From positions 1 to 64,000 of the forward strand of contig CAUJNA010000506.1 in NCBI GenBank assembly GCA_963377175.1: DNA of 64,000 nt. The letters are read 5' to 3'. This document shows positions 50,701 to 60,230 of the stretch, piece after piece; within the stretch, counting starts at the first letter, position 1, and each line of letters begins with the position of its first letter. A model generated the notes under the pieces. That model was not told the origin of the DNA and searched no databases. It saw nothing but the letters and a program-made list of their open reading frames with translations. The position numbers and the translations under genes were made by a program. Source of the DNA: Effrenium voratum (Eukaryota; Sar; Dinophyceae; Suessiales; Symbiodiniaceae).

Positions 50701-52177
50701 GTGGTGTTCAGCTTTGTGCGTGTCTCCTTCCACCGAGGCCCAGAACCCAAATGCCCCACCCAACCCACAGCGTGAAGTTGCTTTCCCTTAGACAAGCATG
50801 TTTAACAGGGATCCTTACATTCTACACCTGAACATTGCAACTTGCAAATGGCGGTTTCCAGCTTTATTTTGGTGTTGAACAAGCCACATGTTTCAAATGG
50901 TTGCAAAATGTATCGATCTTTTAAGGAGCCCTGGTTAACAAGTCAGAACGCGGCCCACCTTCGAGGCACTGATGCGAGCGCAGAGGCGCCAGGAGCCTTT
51001 TAACGTCTTCCGGTCCCGTGAAAGTGGCGATTTGCAGCTCTGATGCTCGGGCTGCAACTTGCTGTCAATCTAGACTCTCATCATTGGTGATTCTGATAAT
51101 TAAAGTAAGCAAAGTTCAACCAAAAGCCACCGCCAAAAGGAGGTATCCGACACCCACCCACTGTGTCCACCATGCGGCTGTAGATGGAAAAGTCCGGCAA
51201 ACGGCCGCCCATGCCGCCATAGCTAAAGAACAGCTCTGGAACCTGAAAACGCATCGGTTTTCAGTTTCGTCATGTTGACCCCATATTGATTAATCAACCC
51301 CGGTTTATTTGTAGGGGGTGCTCCCCTCCAAAAGTGATGATTACACCCCCCCGTTCATAAACTGGGATTGATTAATATGGGGTCAACATTGTAGGACACA
51401 TGCATGCATTCAGCGAACCATGAGTAGAGATCGGCTGCTGCCCGTTGTTTGTATTTCAAGGCGATGTGCGGCAGGCTCCTCAGCCCGTCCGGGTGCGTTG
51501 GAGTGTACAAATGGCCATGGGTCAAAAGCCCGTACCCCCAGTGAACATCCCAATCCCCACTAACATAGACTAAAATGGGTGGTGCACATACCCCAAAATG
51601 GTACCAAAACGGTTTTGACCCGCAGCCAAATGGGCCACCTAACGTGGATGGCAGCACCTTCATGAGATTTCGTTGGATCGACTGCAAGTCTTCCTCGGTC
51701 TTGCGCGGGTCATGCCATCCGCCCTCTGAGCATGTTTTGGTTTCTCGCTGTGTCCTTTCAAGAACCAGCAGAACGGGGCCTGCTATGGCTATGGCGCATG
51801 TCTGGTTGGAACAGCTACGGATGCTTTGCCCACCCGCTTCCCGAATCCAAGAAGCATCGTCTTGAAGCACGTCCACGGCATGTGCAACCTGTCGTGTGAA
51901 GTGGTGGCTCTCTGGATGCTTGAATGGGGTGCAGTGGCGTTGACAACTTGCGTGAGGTGTGAGAAAGTGTAGGTCTGAGTGTGCCTCAAACCCCCCCCCC
52001 AAAAAAAAAAGGGCGGGCCCTTTGGTTTCCCCTGAACACCACCCCAAGACGGGCTCACCATTCCCAACCCTCCTTGCCTTGACGTGCCAGTCGTTGAGGC
52101 CACGCTGCTCTGGCGTCTTGCCACGAGGCCGCGGCGGCGCGGTCGGGATCATGAAGCCCACGCTCGCTTGCCAAAGC
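42965..52177 (-). CDS. Unknown protein with probable DUF2358/NTF2-like region and Cys-rich C-terminus
   Basis: Minus-strand exons: 52177-52078 (SVGFMIPTAPPRPRGKTPEQ, ending NDWHVK), 51888-51780 (VAHAVDVLQDDASWIREAGG), 51725-51639 (GWHDPRKTEEDLQSIQRNLM), about 51480-51380 (RSLPHIALKYKQRAAADLYS), 51242 to about 51158 (ELFFSYGGMGGRLPDFSIYS), about 50573-50482 (GPEISFVDERAPGFELKGLN), about 49830-49650 (uncertain), about 46860-46745 (GYSKYEFDPWSGEVTKHSVD), about 45350-45295 (YPSLRTESRTTLAG), 44464-44410 (MPESCEDDFDCNG), 43269-43167 (GKFCCKPPDDDPAPN, ending LPVPNEPWRG) and 43046-42965 (LGLALDGHPFEIFLVSFGV, stop TAA). The last three join exactly in phase with GC and GT donors. LPDFSIY, an FRG-like block, LRWRL and GYSKYEFDxxSGEVTKHSVD resemble the NTF2-like DUF2358 fold (inference). 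The tail CX5CNGGKFCC is distinctive. The 5' end is unknown; upstream coding may continue to about 52510. Two adjacent genes cannot be excluded. Confidence 0.6.
43303..43393 (+). mobile_element. Introner-like element, family I
   Basis: GGAGCTCAAAA at the left, CCTTGAGCCATGCC at the right; interior GTACCAAAATGGCACCTGGG and AAAACCTGCGTAACCCTGGC. Lies in the intron between exons 44464-44410 and 43269-43167. Confidence 0.82.
43729..43830 (+). mobile_element. Degenerate introner-like element, family II
   Basis: Begins GGCCATGGGTCAAAA, then CCCCCAGTGAACATC, CCACTAAAATAG and AAAATGGGCGG, matching family II. The right terminus is not recognisable, so it is truncated or diverged. Same intron as the family I copy at 43303-43393. 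Confidence 0.7.
45398..45496 (+). mobile_element. Introner-like element, family I, with CATAT duplication
   Basis: GGCTGTGGGTCAAAA at the left, TTTTGACCCATCCC at the right; interior CCAAAATGGAACCCTGGGAA, GGACCAAAACCTGCTG. Flanked by CATAT at 45393-45397 and 45497-45501. Confidence 0.85.
46050..46610. repeat. Degenerate CGCACACC / CACCAGCACCCTGAC minisatellites
   Basis: 46090-46440 is built from diverged units such as TTTCCGTGCGCACCTCCCAC and TTTCCATGCGTACTTCCCAC. 46465-46610 repeats CACCAGCACCCTGACCAGC words, including a duplicated CAGTCACCACCAGCACCCTG. Frames through it give low-complexity peptides and are not treated as genes. Confidence 0.8.
47180..47510. other. Possible exon island, not assigned
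   Basis: A minus-strand frame reads WKQIVLWVGLSASAASGRGL and APGLQQTHYSEAPVIIEGQG. It has protein-like composition but no recognised family and no phase-matched neighbours, so it is recorded without a product. Confidence 0.25.
47560..49260. repeat. ATC/GATGAT repeat field with a recurring ~90 bp block in both orientations
   Basis: Long (ATC)n/(CAT)n runs at 47665-47755 and 48205-48235. Between them a block containing CTTCTTTTTCATATACGTTT, CAAGTGTGCCGTTAGACC and GCGTAGTCATGATTGTCAT recurs at about 47500-47560, 47830-47920, 48660-48750 and 49185-49255, and in inverted orientation at about 47940-48010. Runs of His or Ile codons across it are not genes. Confidence 0.88.
49541..49640 (-). mobile_element. 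Introner-like element, family II, reverse orientation
   Basis: GCCATGGGGCAAAAC at the left, TTTGACCCACACCCAC at the right; reverse complement contains GTACCCCTGGTGAACATC. Weakly conserved core. Confidence 0.7.
49909..50009 (-). mobile_element. Introner-like element, family I, reverse orientation
   Basis: TGGGTCAAAC at the left, TTTTTGACCCACAGCC at the right; interior GGACCGCAGGTTTTAGTCCT and GCCATTTTGGGGTTACCC are the reverse complement of the family I core. It brackets, with the element at 49541-49640, a candidate exon at about 49650-49900. Confidence 0.83.
50806..50933 (+). mobile_element. Introner-like element, family III (intact reference copy)
   Basis: Inverted ends CAGGGATCCTTAC and TTAAGGAGCCCTG; interior CACCTGAACATTGCAACTTG, TTTTGGTGTTGAACAAGCCA, CATGTTTCAAATGGTTGCAA. 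Flanked by TTAA-containing sequence on both sides (TTTAAC left, GTTAAC right). In an intron of the 43-52 kb gene. Confidence 0.85.
51515..51626 (+). mobile_element. Introner-like element, family II, with 7 bp target duplication
   Basis: CCATGGGTCAAAA at the left, TTTTGACCCGCAGC at the right; interior GTACCCCCAGTGAACATCCC and AATGGGTGGTGCACATACCC. Flanked by exact CAAATGG at 51508-51514 and 51627-51633. It separates the coding stretches 51725-51639 and about 51480-51380. Confidence 0.87.
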
Positions 52178-52809
52178 CTGCAAGCAACGGCGGGGGAGGC
52201 GATCGGAACATAAGACGCAGGACATGTTAGGTATAGGCTCAGATGCCCAGTGGCCATGGGCAAACAAAATGGGCATCCTTCTTTGGTTCGTTGACTTCAA
52301 AGGGGAACCCTTCCCCAAGAAAAAGGGCAACAGGGAAGCACTGGGCAACCGGGTAGATATGCGCGGCGCTCAAAACACATTGCAGAGCTGGCTGCCATGG
52401 CTGGCACGGATGTCGCTCTGCAAGGCCCCCCTGTCGCTACACACAGTAGCAGCTCATTTCTTCGCTCGGCTAGAAAGCCTCGAAAGATTTTCGCAATGAA
52501 TATAGCGGACATCTAGCGCACTTTTGGCAGTGCATGAAGCACACCTTCAAGCCCTGCAAGAGGGAACGCACTGGCGCTTGCGAGCCACCGGGAAAAGCGA
52601 AAAGCGCTTAGTGTCAAAATGCCGCCTTCTTCGGTTCTGGGCTTATCGAATTGTCTGTGCAAGTAGTTGCGCACATGGTTTTAAACAATTTGTCCTGTCA
52701 TGGCGACCAAAATAATGAAGTATTCATTATTCATGGCGTGTGTTGCCCCTTGCACATATAGGTATACAGATGTGTATGTGGTATATATGTATTGTGTACA
52801 CGCATGTCT

Positions 52810-53065
52810 CAAGATATACCTGTGGTATTCAACGGAACGTGATGTAATGCAATATAATGTAATGCAGTTTCGCGTAACGTAATGTAATGTAGTGTAACAT
52901 AGTGCAATGTAATACAATGTACTGTAGTGCAACGTAACGCAATGTAGTGTACCGTAGTGCAATGTAATATAATGTACAGTAGTGTAACGTAACATAATGT
53001 GTGTAATGTAATGGAATCGTACTGTGTGTAGTGTAATGGAATGGAACGGAATGCCATGCAGTGCG
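52810..53065. repeat. GTAATGTAATG-type pentanucleotide repeat
   Basis: Degenerate (TAATG)n/(TAGTG)n array: repeats of GTAATGTAATGTAGTGTAAC and similar. The minus-strand peptide of alternating LHYITLHYG is an artefact. Confidence 0.92.
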
Positions 53066-54830
53066 CTGCAGTGTGGTTGTAGTGATGTGTGTATTACGTG
53101 GCCTTTATAGTCACACGATCCCACGGAAACTGACTGCCATTTGGTGAGAAGTTGTTTCTGAGCTCGTCCCCTTGTTGTCGCTCAGTGGACCAAACTTTGG
53201 ACCGAACCTTGACTGGTACCCCTTTTGGGTTGCTTTCCTCTCGCTGGCCGCATTATCTGGGGTGCAAGAAGGGCCCCGGGCTAGCAAGATACGGCGTGAA
53301 TTGGAAAACTGTGTTACGCTCATGGCGCAGTCTGATTGCCCTGAGCTTTCTCCAGTGCAGTTCATGGCTCCCTGAGCAGAAGTCCTTGCTTGTCTGCTGC
53401 ATTCCTCTTCCGTTTCCCTTCAACCCCAGTAAAACCATATGCTTTGGCTATGGCACAATGGGCAGCCTGTCAAACATGGCAGCCATGGCTCTTCGGTTGA
53501 ATGAACAAACCGAGCCCGAGGACAAACAAAGTGTCGGAATGTTCCAAAACTGGGTGACACTTTTGCAGGCGTTGGTCTTGTTTGATCCAGTATTTTTGCT
53601 GTTCAGGCAAAGACACTGTTCAAAAGATTGACTTGAAGATTCAGCCAAAGAGTGAACAGCCACTTCGACCTGTTGACTTCTTTGCCTCAACAGTTTCTGG
53701 CTGGGGTCCAAGAACCACTGTTGACACAAGTCTTCCCTCTGAGTGCCCGGCAGCACTAGGCCAGACAGCAGGAAGCCGCACCTGCAGAGAAAAAACCAAA
53801 TGGTGGGTTCCCTTTAATAACCCTTGTAAGACGACGCCACATTGTTTATGTATTCATCAGCAGGGATCCTTACATTATTCACCTAAACATTGCCTTGTAA
53901 ATGGTGGTTTCCCATTATTTTGGTGGAAAATGCCATGTTTCAATTGGGCAAAATGTATCTTTTAAGGAGCCCTGATCAGTTACGAATGCACCCGAAATTT
54001 GCTCAAGAGCTTGTAGGGGCGCATCTGCCAGCAATGCGCGTGGATTTGGTGTTTAAACTAAGGCGCCAGGTAGGTGGCGCATGGCTGCAGAGGGCCCCCG
54101 TACGGGAGGAGAAGATTGCTGGGGGTATGCGTTGTTGACGGTCCTTTAACAGTATATCCGATTTCGTACGGTCTCCGAACAAGGCCCCCCCCTGAAATTT
54201 GTGGTCCTGGAAACCCATATGTGACATGTTTTTCTGTCCATGCGGCTTGGGCCACAAAAAAACTGCCATACGGTCATTTACGGCTTTTTGTCAACAGTTT
54301 GTTGAAAAAATACGGGCTGCATACGGCCAAATACGGCCACCGGCCAGCAAAAAATGACCATACGGGAAAAACGATCCAAATACGGGTTCCGGCCATGCGG
54401 CTTTCAAGGGTGGGCTGTCGCTGCTTCGTTTTCCTCCGAACACAAACGCTGTCCTGGTTGTAGTGTTGCCAGGATGCCAGGCGGGCATTGTTGAAAGCTT
54501 GTCTTGCGCACGGATAAGATGATAAGATGAGAATTATTTCACGCCGAGAAAACATGTGTGGGCCTGTGGCGAGGCAGGCATTGCGGGTACTTTGGCTTCT
54601 CCAGATAGCTGAAGCTGCTTGGCGCAGATTGCATTGCGTGGCAGGCACAATTGGCACGGACGTACAGGCCGGCGCATGCAGACTTCGCGGCAAGGGCAGC
54701 ACTTTCGCAAAGTTGAGTTCGTGGCGAAGAGCACATTCGCCAGGTCAAGGCGCAGCACCAGCGCAAGGTCAGGTACAAACTTCGTGGCAGGCGCAACACT
54801 TTCGCAAGGCCAAGTACAGATTTGGTGACT
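53066..54830. other. No supported gene apart from an introner; TACGG-rich patch at 54070-54420
   Basis: Short open frames on both strands without family signatures. 54070-54420 is unusual in that the word TACGG occurs about ten times (e.g. AAATACGGGCTGC, GCATACGGCCAAATACGGCC). 54640-54830 contains diverged repeats of a word like CAGCACTTTCGCAA. Confidence 0.4.
53861..53974 (+). mobile_element. Introner-like element, family III
   Basis: Ends CAGGGATCCTTACATTA and TTTAAGGAGCCCTG, interior CACCTAAACATTGC, GTAAATGGTGGTTTCCCA and TGTTTCAATTGGGC. Flanked by ATCAG at 53856-53860 and 53975-53979, a probable 5 bp target duplication. Confidence 0.83.
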
Positions 54831-54837
54831 AGACAGC

Positions 54838-54887
54838 TGGCTGGCTAGCTAGACAAATAGATTTAGAGGGCAGATAGATAGATAGAT

Positions 54888-54918
<31 letters not shown>

Positions 54919-55030
54919 GTAAATAGATAGATAGATAGATAGCTAGCTAGCTAGCTAGATTATGTTAGATTAGATTAGATTAGATTAGATTAGATTAGAT
55001 TAGATAGATAGATAGATAGATTAGATATAT

Positions 55031-55104
<74 letters not shown>

Positions 55105-55263
55105 CATAGATAGATAGATACATAGATAGATAGATAGATAGATAGATATATATATATATAGAGATATAGATATAGATATAGAGATAGAGATAGAGATATA
55201 GAAAGAAAAAAAGATGCTAGAATGAAAGAATGATAGAATGATAGATAGATAGAATGATCGAAT

Positions 55264-55329
<66 letters not shown>

Positions 55330-55356
55330 ATGATAGACAGACAGACAGATAGATAG

Positions 55357-55387
<31 letters not shown>

Positions 55388-55403
55388 GATAGATTAGATA
55401 GAT

Positions 55404-55436
<33 letters not shown>

Positions 55437-55498
55437 TAGATAGATAGATTAGATAGATAGATAGATAGATTAGATTAGATTAGATTAGATTATATTAT

Positions 55499-55530
<32 letters not shown>

Positions 55531-56035
55531 TAGATAGGTGGGTGGGTGGGTGGGTGGGTGGGTGGGTGGATTGGATGGATAGATAGATAGATAGATTAGA
55601 TGGATAGATGGATAGATACATAGATACATAGATACATAGATACATAGATACATAGATACATAGATACTACATACATACATACATAAATAGATAGATAGAT
55701 GGATAGATAGATAAATAGATTAGATGGATGGATAGATAGATAGATAGAAAGATAGATAAAAAAATAGATGGATAGAGGGATAGAGATAACAAATACAGAG
55801 ATCGAGAGATAGCGAGGTTGAAAGATAGCGAAATACTAGAGAGATACACAGCAAGATAAACAAACAAATAGATCGATAGTTAGATAGCTAGACTGCTAGA
55901 TAGATAGCTCGATTAGACTGGACTAGACTAGACTAGATAAGACAAGACAAGACAAGACAAGATAGGAAAAGATAAGATAGACAGATAGGTAGATACATAG
56001 CTAGATAGACTAGATGTAGGGACAGATAGATGGAT
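54838..56035. repeat. GATA/TAGA microsatellite array
   Basis: About 1.2 kb of (GATA)n, (GATTA)n, (GATACATA)n, (GGTG)n and related words, with a GATCGAATGATAGATAG interlude. No coding potential. Confidence 0.97.
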
Positions 56036-56215
56036 AGATAGGTAGGTAGATAGATAGGAAAAAGGAAAGCGCAAAAGCAAGAGCACGACAAAGAGAAAGA
56101 GAAAATGGCAGAGAAAGAGAAAAAGAAAAAAGAGAAAGAGCAGAGAAAGGCCAGAGCAAGAGCAAGGGCAAGAGATAGAGAAAGGGCAAGAGAAAGACAA
56201 ATGAGAAAAATATAT
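56036..56215. repeat. Purine-rich AGAGAAAG tract
   Basis: GAGAAAGAG/GGCAAGAGA words with nearly all purines on the plus strand, continuing the GATA array. Ends just before a small hairpin CCGGCTTCGCCGG at about 56256-56268. Confidence 0.88.
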
Positions 56216-56269
56216 TTTAAAAAACGTAGTTGTTGTATTCTTGAAACTTCCGCCAACCGGCTTCGCCGG

Positions 56270-58820
56270 CTCTAGTGGTAACTAAACCAACGCTGCAGGC
56301 GACGGTTCACATGAGCATTATTGTTTGATTGACATTGTCAACGTGCCGAGTTCTGTGTGCCAAACAGTTTTTAGAACTCTCCAAACAAATAAATTTGAAC
56401 ACCACAACCAAAAGGACGCGCCCCCGCCCAAAAACAAACAACTTGATGGTTACGTTTTCAGTCCGACAGTCCGACGTGTCCAGCCTCAAGCTCCAGGCTC
56501 GACGCATGCCGACCTCAGGCTGCTCCGCAGAGTTGCTGTTGGTTCCTTTTCAAAAGGCGAAACCACGTTTCGTGGTGCAGCGGCCTTCTGCCGGGCCGCC
56601 TCCCGTCCGGGACCCAGTGATGCGGCTCCCATGGCGCACTCTCAGCGCGCCTTCTGAAAAGCTGCGGAAGAAAACACCAAAACATATCCCGGATACAGAT
56701 CGACAGAATTTCAAAACAAAAGAACTGACCTCTCTTCGTTGTTTTTGAAGCTGAAACTCCCTGGCCGGTAGGCCTCAACTATATGGAGTCCTGCTTAAAC
56801 AAACTCAGTGAAGTTGTTTGGAAAAACTCAACATGTTGCGATCTTCAGCAAACCTGGGTCGAGGCACGCACCTTCTTCTGCTCGCAAATCTCTCTCAAGC
56901 ATTGAGTCTGAAATTAAGCAGCCAGCGAATAAACTTGCCCTGCTGATGCCTGTTGAAATGCAACAACAGCTCCAACTCTACGCAAGCTGAGTCGATGTCT
57001 AGCTCGCATTTGTAAAGGTAGGACACCGCGATCCAGTGTGCCAGTATGGCCATCTAGTATGCCCACAATGGCTCCAGGCAAGACCTCCCCACACTCTTGG
57101 CGAACAGATTTGCTGGTGCAAAAAACTCCCTGCCCTACCCAAAGCAAGTAGCCACATGGAGCCTTCGGCCGCTCCAGGCACAGGGTGGACGCTGACGTGT
57201 CAGGACTCAAACAGGGCTGCTTTTAGAACGTACACCCCAAATCCTGCAACTTCCAATCAGCCAGTGAGTAGCCTGAAAGACGAGTGAGAAACAGGTTCGA
57301 TTTTCTTCAGCACACCGTGTCAGAGTCCGAACCTCAACAAAAAAATACTGCACATGTGTCCGACCGGCCCTCTAGTTGCAGCAACTGTGCTGCGGGCTGG
57401 GGTCAATATTCTCTGTGTTCCCGACTAACATGAGTATTTGGTGGGTGGCTTCGCGCCATTCAGTCCTTTTACTACTGCAGTCGATCATCCCTGCTGGTTT
57501 GGCCTTTTGAACCTCTGCAACAAGTCCCACATTTTGCCAGTTACAACGGAATCAGCCCATTCTCAAGAAAGGTCTTCCAAGAAAACGTTTCGCGGCATCC
57601 GGGCTTTGTCGGGAAAAGCTGCCATGAGTGATGCAGGGGAAGCAGTCACGTCTCAGCGCTGCTTGGGGATGGACACCACTCTTCCTGCCTTACTTGCAGC
57701 TTGCAACTTTGGAAGAAAAGGGCTCGGCAACTTTTGCGGATGCAATCTAAATGGGGGGCCACCAAACAAGCCACGTTGATATGAACTCGCGCGAGAACAC
57801 GCTGCTTGATGCGCTCTGCTTCAGTATAGTCTAGAAAAAGGGAGCCCAGCCGACTTACTTGATTTTTGAACAAACCCCCAACTAGGAAATTCGGCTGGCT
57901 AAAGTTCGCAGGCAACAACAGGTCAGTCCGGCTGCGCGCTGAACCTCAAGCTTGTTGCTGGCTGGCGCGACGGCAAAGAAACTCAGCCGGACAAAAATGG
58001 AAGCAAAACAGCATTGACCCCAACCAAAAGCAGCCGTAGCTCTGAATTACTGCAATCACGCTTCCTGGTTGATTGAGACCCCTTCATCCAGGGCGCTCCG
58101 ATTCTTGGAGCAACCAGTCAAGCTCTTGCAAGGACACATCATCGCCACCCCAAGATCCAACTACATGGCCATAACAACCGCAAACGGCTGAAGGTGCGGG
58201 CCCGGCTTGCCACTTGCCACAGTTCAAAGGTTGCCACATCCCAAAGAAAAGGTCTGAGCACTCAATCTTCTTTATCCCGCCCCCGCTGACGCCTGAACCT
58301 TTGTCAAACACGCAGCCAAGCTGTCACATCTTGGGCTCGCTCTTTGAGGAAATGCTGCAGCCACGATCTCCCAACTAATCCGGCCAGTGGCACAGCCTGT
58401 CACAGCGGGCGGTTCCTGTCTCACAGCTGTCTGTCACAGGGTCGGTCGCAGCTATCTGTCAGCATAGGCTCTCGTAGTGCGTGGATTGGCGGACTGTCAC
58501 GAACGAGGCAAACGGGTGGCTACGCACTTCAGCCCTGGTCCGGCCATTGGCCAGGCTTTGGGCTGCCATCGGCACGAGCCTCAGACTTTGGCTGGCGAAA
58601 GCCCCTGTCCAGCCACTGGCGGGCCTCAAGCTTTGGCCTGCGCCGCCACTGGGGGGCTGTCCTGGTCCGGCCACTGTCACAGGCTTTGTCACAGCCGTTT
58701 TTCAAAAGAGTGCGTCATAGGCCTGCGGGCGGACGGAGGGCGGGCGGCGGGCGGTCGGATGTCATTCAAAACCTGACAACCCCAAGCCTGTCTGGTGGGG
58801 CACAAAAAGCGAACACCCAA
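56270..58820. other. No supported gene
   Basis: Several open frames up to 139 codons on the plus strand and short ones on the minus strand, none with a recognised family or phase-matched neighbours. 58400-58700 contains loosely repeated TGTCACAG and GGTCCGGCCA/GGCTTTGG words, perhaps an old minisatellite. Confidence 0.35.
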
Positions 58821-59032
58821 AACAGGGATCCTTACATTATACACCTGAACATTGCAACTTGTAAATGGTGGTGTCCAACTTTATCCGCCGACATTGCTCG
58901 GCGTGTCGGACACCTAAGAGAGGATAGAGGATAGCCCCCTAACCCCCCCCCGCCCGACGTCTGATACGTGGGGGGGGGGCCCCAAGGACCGCGCGGCAAT
59001 TTGATGACGTTCCACTAAACGTAGTCTTCGGG

Positions 59033-59083
59033 GAGCCGGTGTCGCAAAACAGGGGTCCCAGGCTCGATTCCCCCTGCCGGCTC
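59033..59083 (+). other. Hairpin with tRNA T-arm-like sequence
   Basis: GAGCCGG (59033-59039) and CAGGGG (59050-59055) pair with the contiguous CCCCTGCCGGCTC (59071-59083), leaving a 10 nt bulge and a 15 nt loop that contains GGCTCGATTCC, close to a pol III B box (GGTTCGANTCC). No complete tRNA cloverleaf can be drawn. It may be a tRNA-related relic or chance. Confidence 0.35.
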
Positions 59084-59640
59084 TTTGCTGGTTTGGGGTT
59101 CCTGCCTCCTTTTGCAGAAAATCTGGAAAAACTCTGTGTTTTTGGACGTCCTAATTGTGAAAACGCTGGAAAACCCGTGTTTTTTTGCTGCAAATATTGG
59201 GGAGCAGAGGGGAAATGCAAGGAAGTGCAAGTGAAATGAGGGGAGGAAATAGGAAGTCGACATGACAGGAAAGCAGCGGGACATGAAAGGGAAACAAAGG
59301 GGAACTGAAAGGGACATGCAAGGGACAGAAATGAAAACAAGGGGAGTGCAGGGGGAAGGAGAGGAAACAAAGCACAAGGAAACCAAGCACGACGGGAGAT
59401 GTAGGGAAATGACTCGCAACGAAAGAACGGGACATACATGGCAAATGAAGCGGACATACCGAGAAAATGTCAGGGACATGAAGGGGGGGCTGAATGGCAT
59501 GGAAGGGACAGGACCAGGACATCATGGGAAACGTGACAAGGACATGAAGGGGGAAAGCCAGTAGTGAGATGACAGTTCAGGGTCATGCAGGGGCAGTGCC
59601 CGGACATCGAGGCAACTCAGGGGGGGACGTGACGCTGCAA

Positions 59641-59644
59641 TGCA

Positions 59645-59709
<65 letters not shown>

Positions 59710-59905
59710 CGGGAGAGAGACAGAGAGAGAGACAGAAAGAGAGAGAGAGAGACAGAGCCACAGACAGAGCCAGAATCAGAGAAACAGAGACAGAGACAGA
59801 CAGAGAGAGAGACAGCGAGAGAGAGAAAGACGGAGACTGAGAAAGAGAGACACAGAAAGACAGAGAGAGAGAGAGAAAGAGAAAGAGCGAGAAAGTGAGA
59901 GAGTA
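59641..59905. repeat. (GA)n / GAGACAGA repeat
   Basis: Nearly pure purine plus-strand tract with CAGA interruptions; a related stretch continues at 59960-60120. Confidence 0.95.
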
Positions 59906-60230
59906 GAGAGGTTCGAATTAGGGTGCCCTTTTTCTGTAGAGGGGCGTGGACAGGAAGGAGACAGGGAGACAGAAAGAGACAGAGAAACAGAGACAGCGAG
60001 AGAGAGAGAGAGGGAGATTGAGGAGAGAGAGGCTTCGGGGGATGGGGAGAATGGGGAGCAGAGGGAGGGAGAGAGGACGACAGAACGCACGAGGGAGACA
60101 AGGGAGCGGGAAGAAGGAGAAAAGGGAGAGGACAATGTCGGCGGACTGAGCCGGAGGCTCTAAAGTTTTGGTGTTGAAAAAGCCACATGTTTCAAATGGT
60201 TACAAAATGGAGATCTTTTAAGGAGCCCTG

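Larger units (their letters stand above)
58884..60144. mobile_element. 1.26 kb insertion with 12 bp terminal inverted repeats
   Basis: Starts exactly where homology to the family III introner ends, with CCGCCGACATTG (58884-58895). The exact reverse complement CAATGTCGGCGG occurs at 60133-60144, followed by 21 bp (ACTGAGCCGGAGGCTCTAAA and G) before introner homology resumes. The interior has a C/G-run block, a hairpin at 59033-59083, a purine-rich segment 59220-59580 and GA repeats 59641-59930. No transposase-like frame is seen, so it would be non-autonomous. Confidence 0.6.
58823..60230 (+). mobile_element. Introner-like element, family III, split by an internal insertion
   Basis: The left half 58823-58883 (CAGGGATCCTTACATTATAC to TGTCCAACTTTAT) and the right half 60166-60230 (TTTTGGTGTTGAAAAAGCCA to AAGGAGCCCTG) together reconstitute the layout of the 128 bp copy at 50806-50933, with about 1.28 kb of foreign DNA between. 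Flanks read CCAAAA on the left and CAAAAG on the right, consistent with a short duplication. Confidence 0.8.

Noticed and set aside
56329..56748. Plus-strand ORF of 139 codons
   Set aside because: No recognised family, no AG|G/GC exon context and strand opposite to all supported genes; kept as unsupported.
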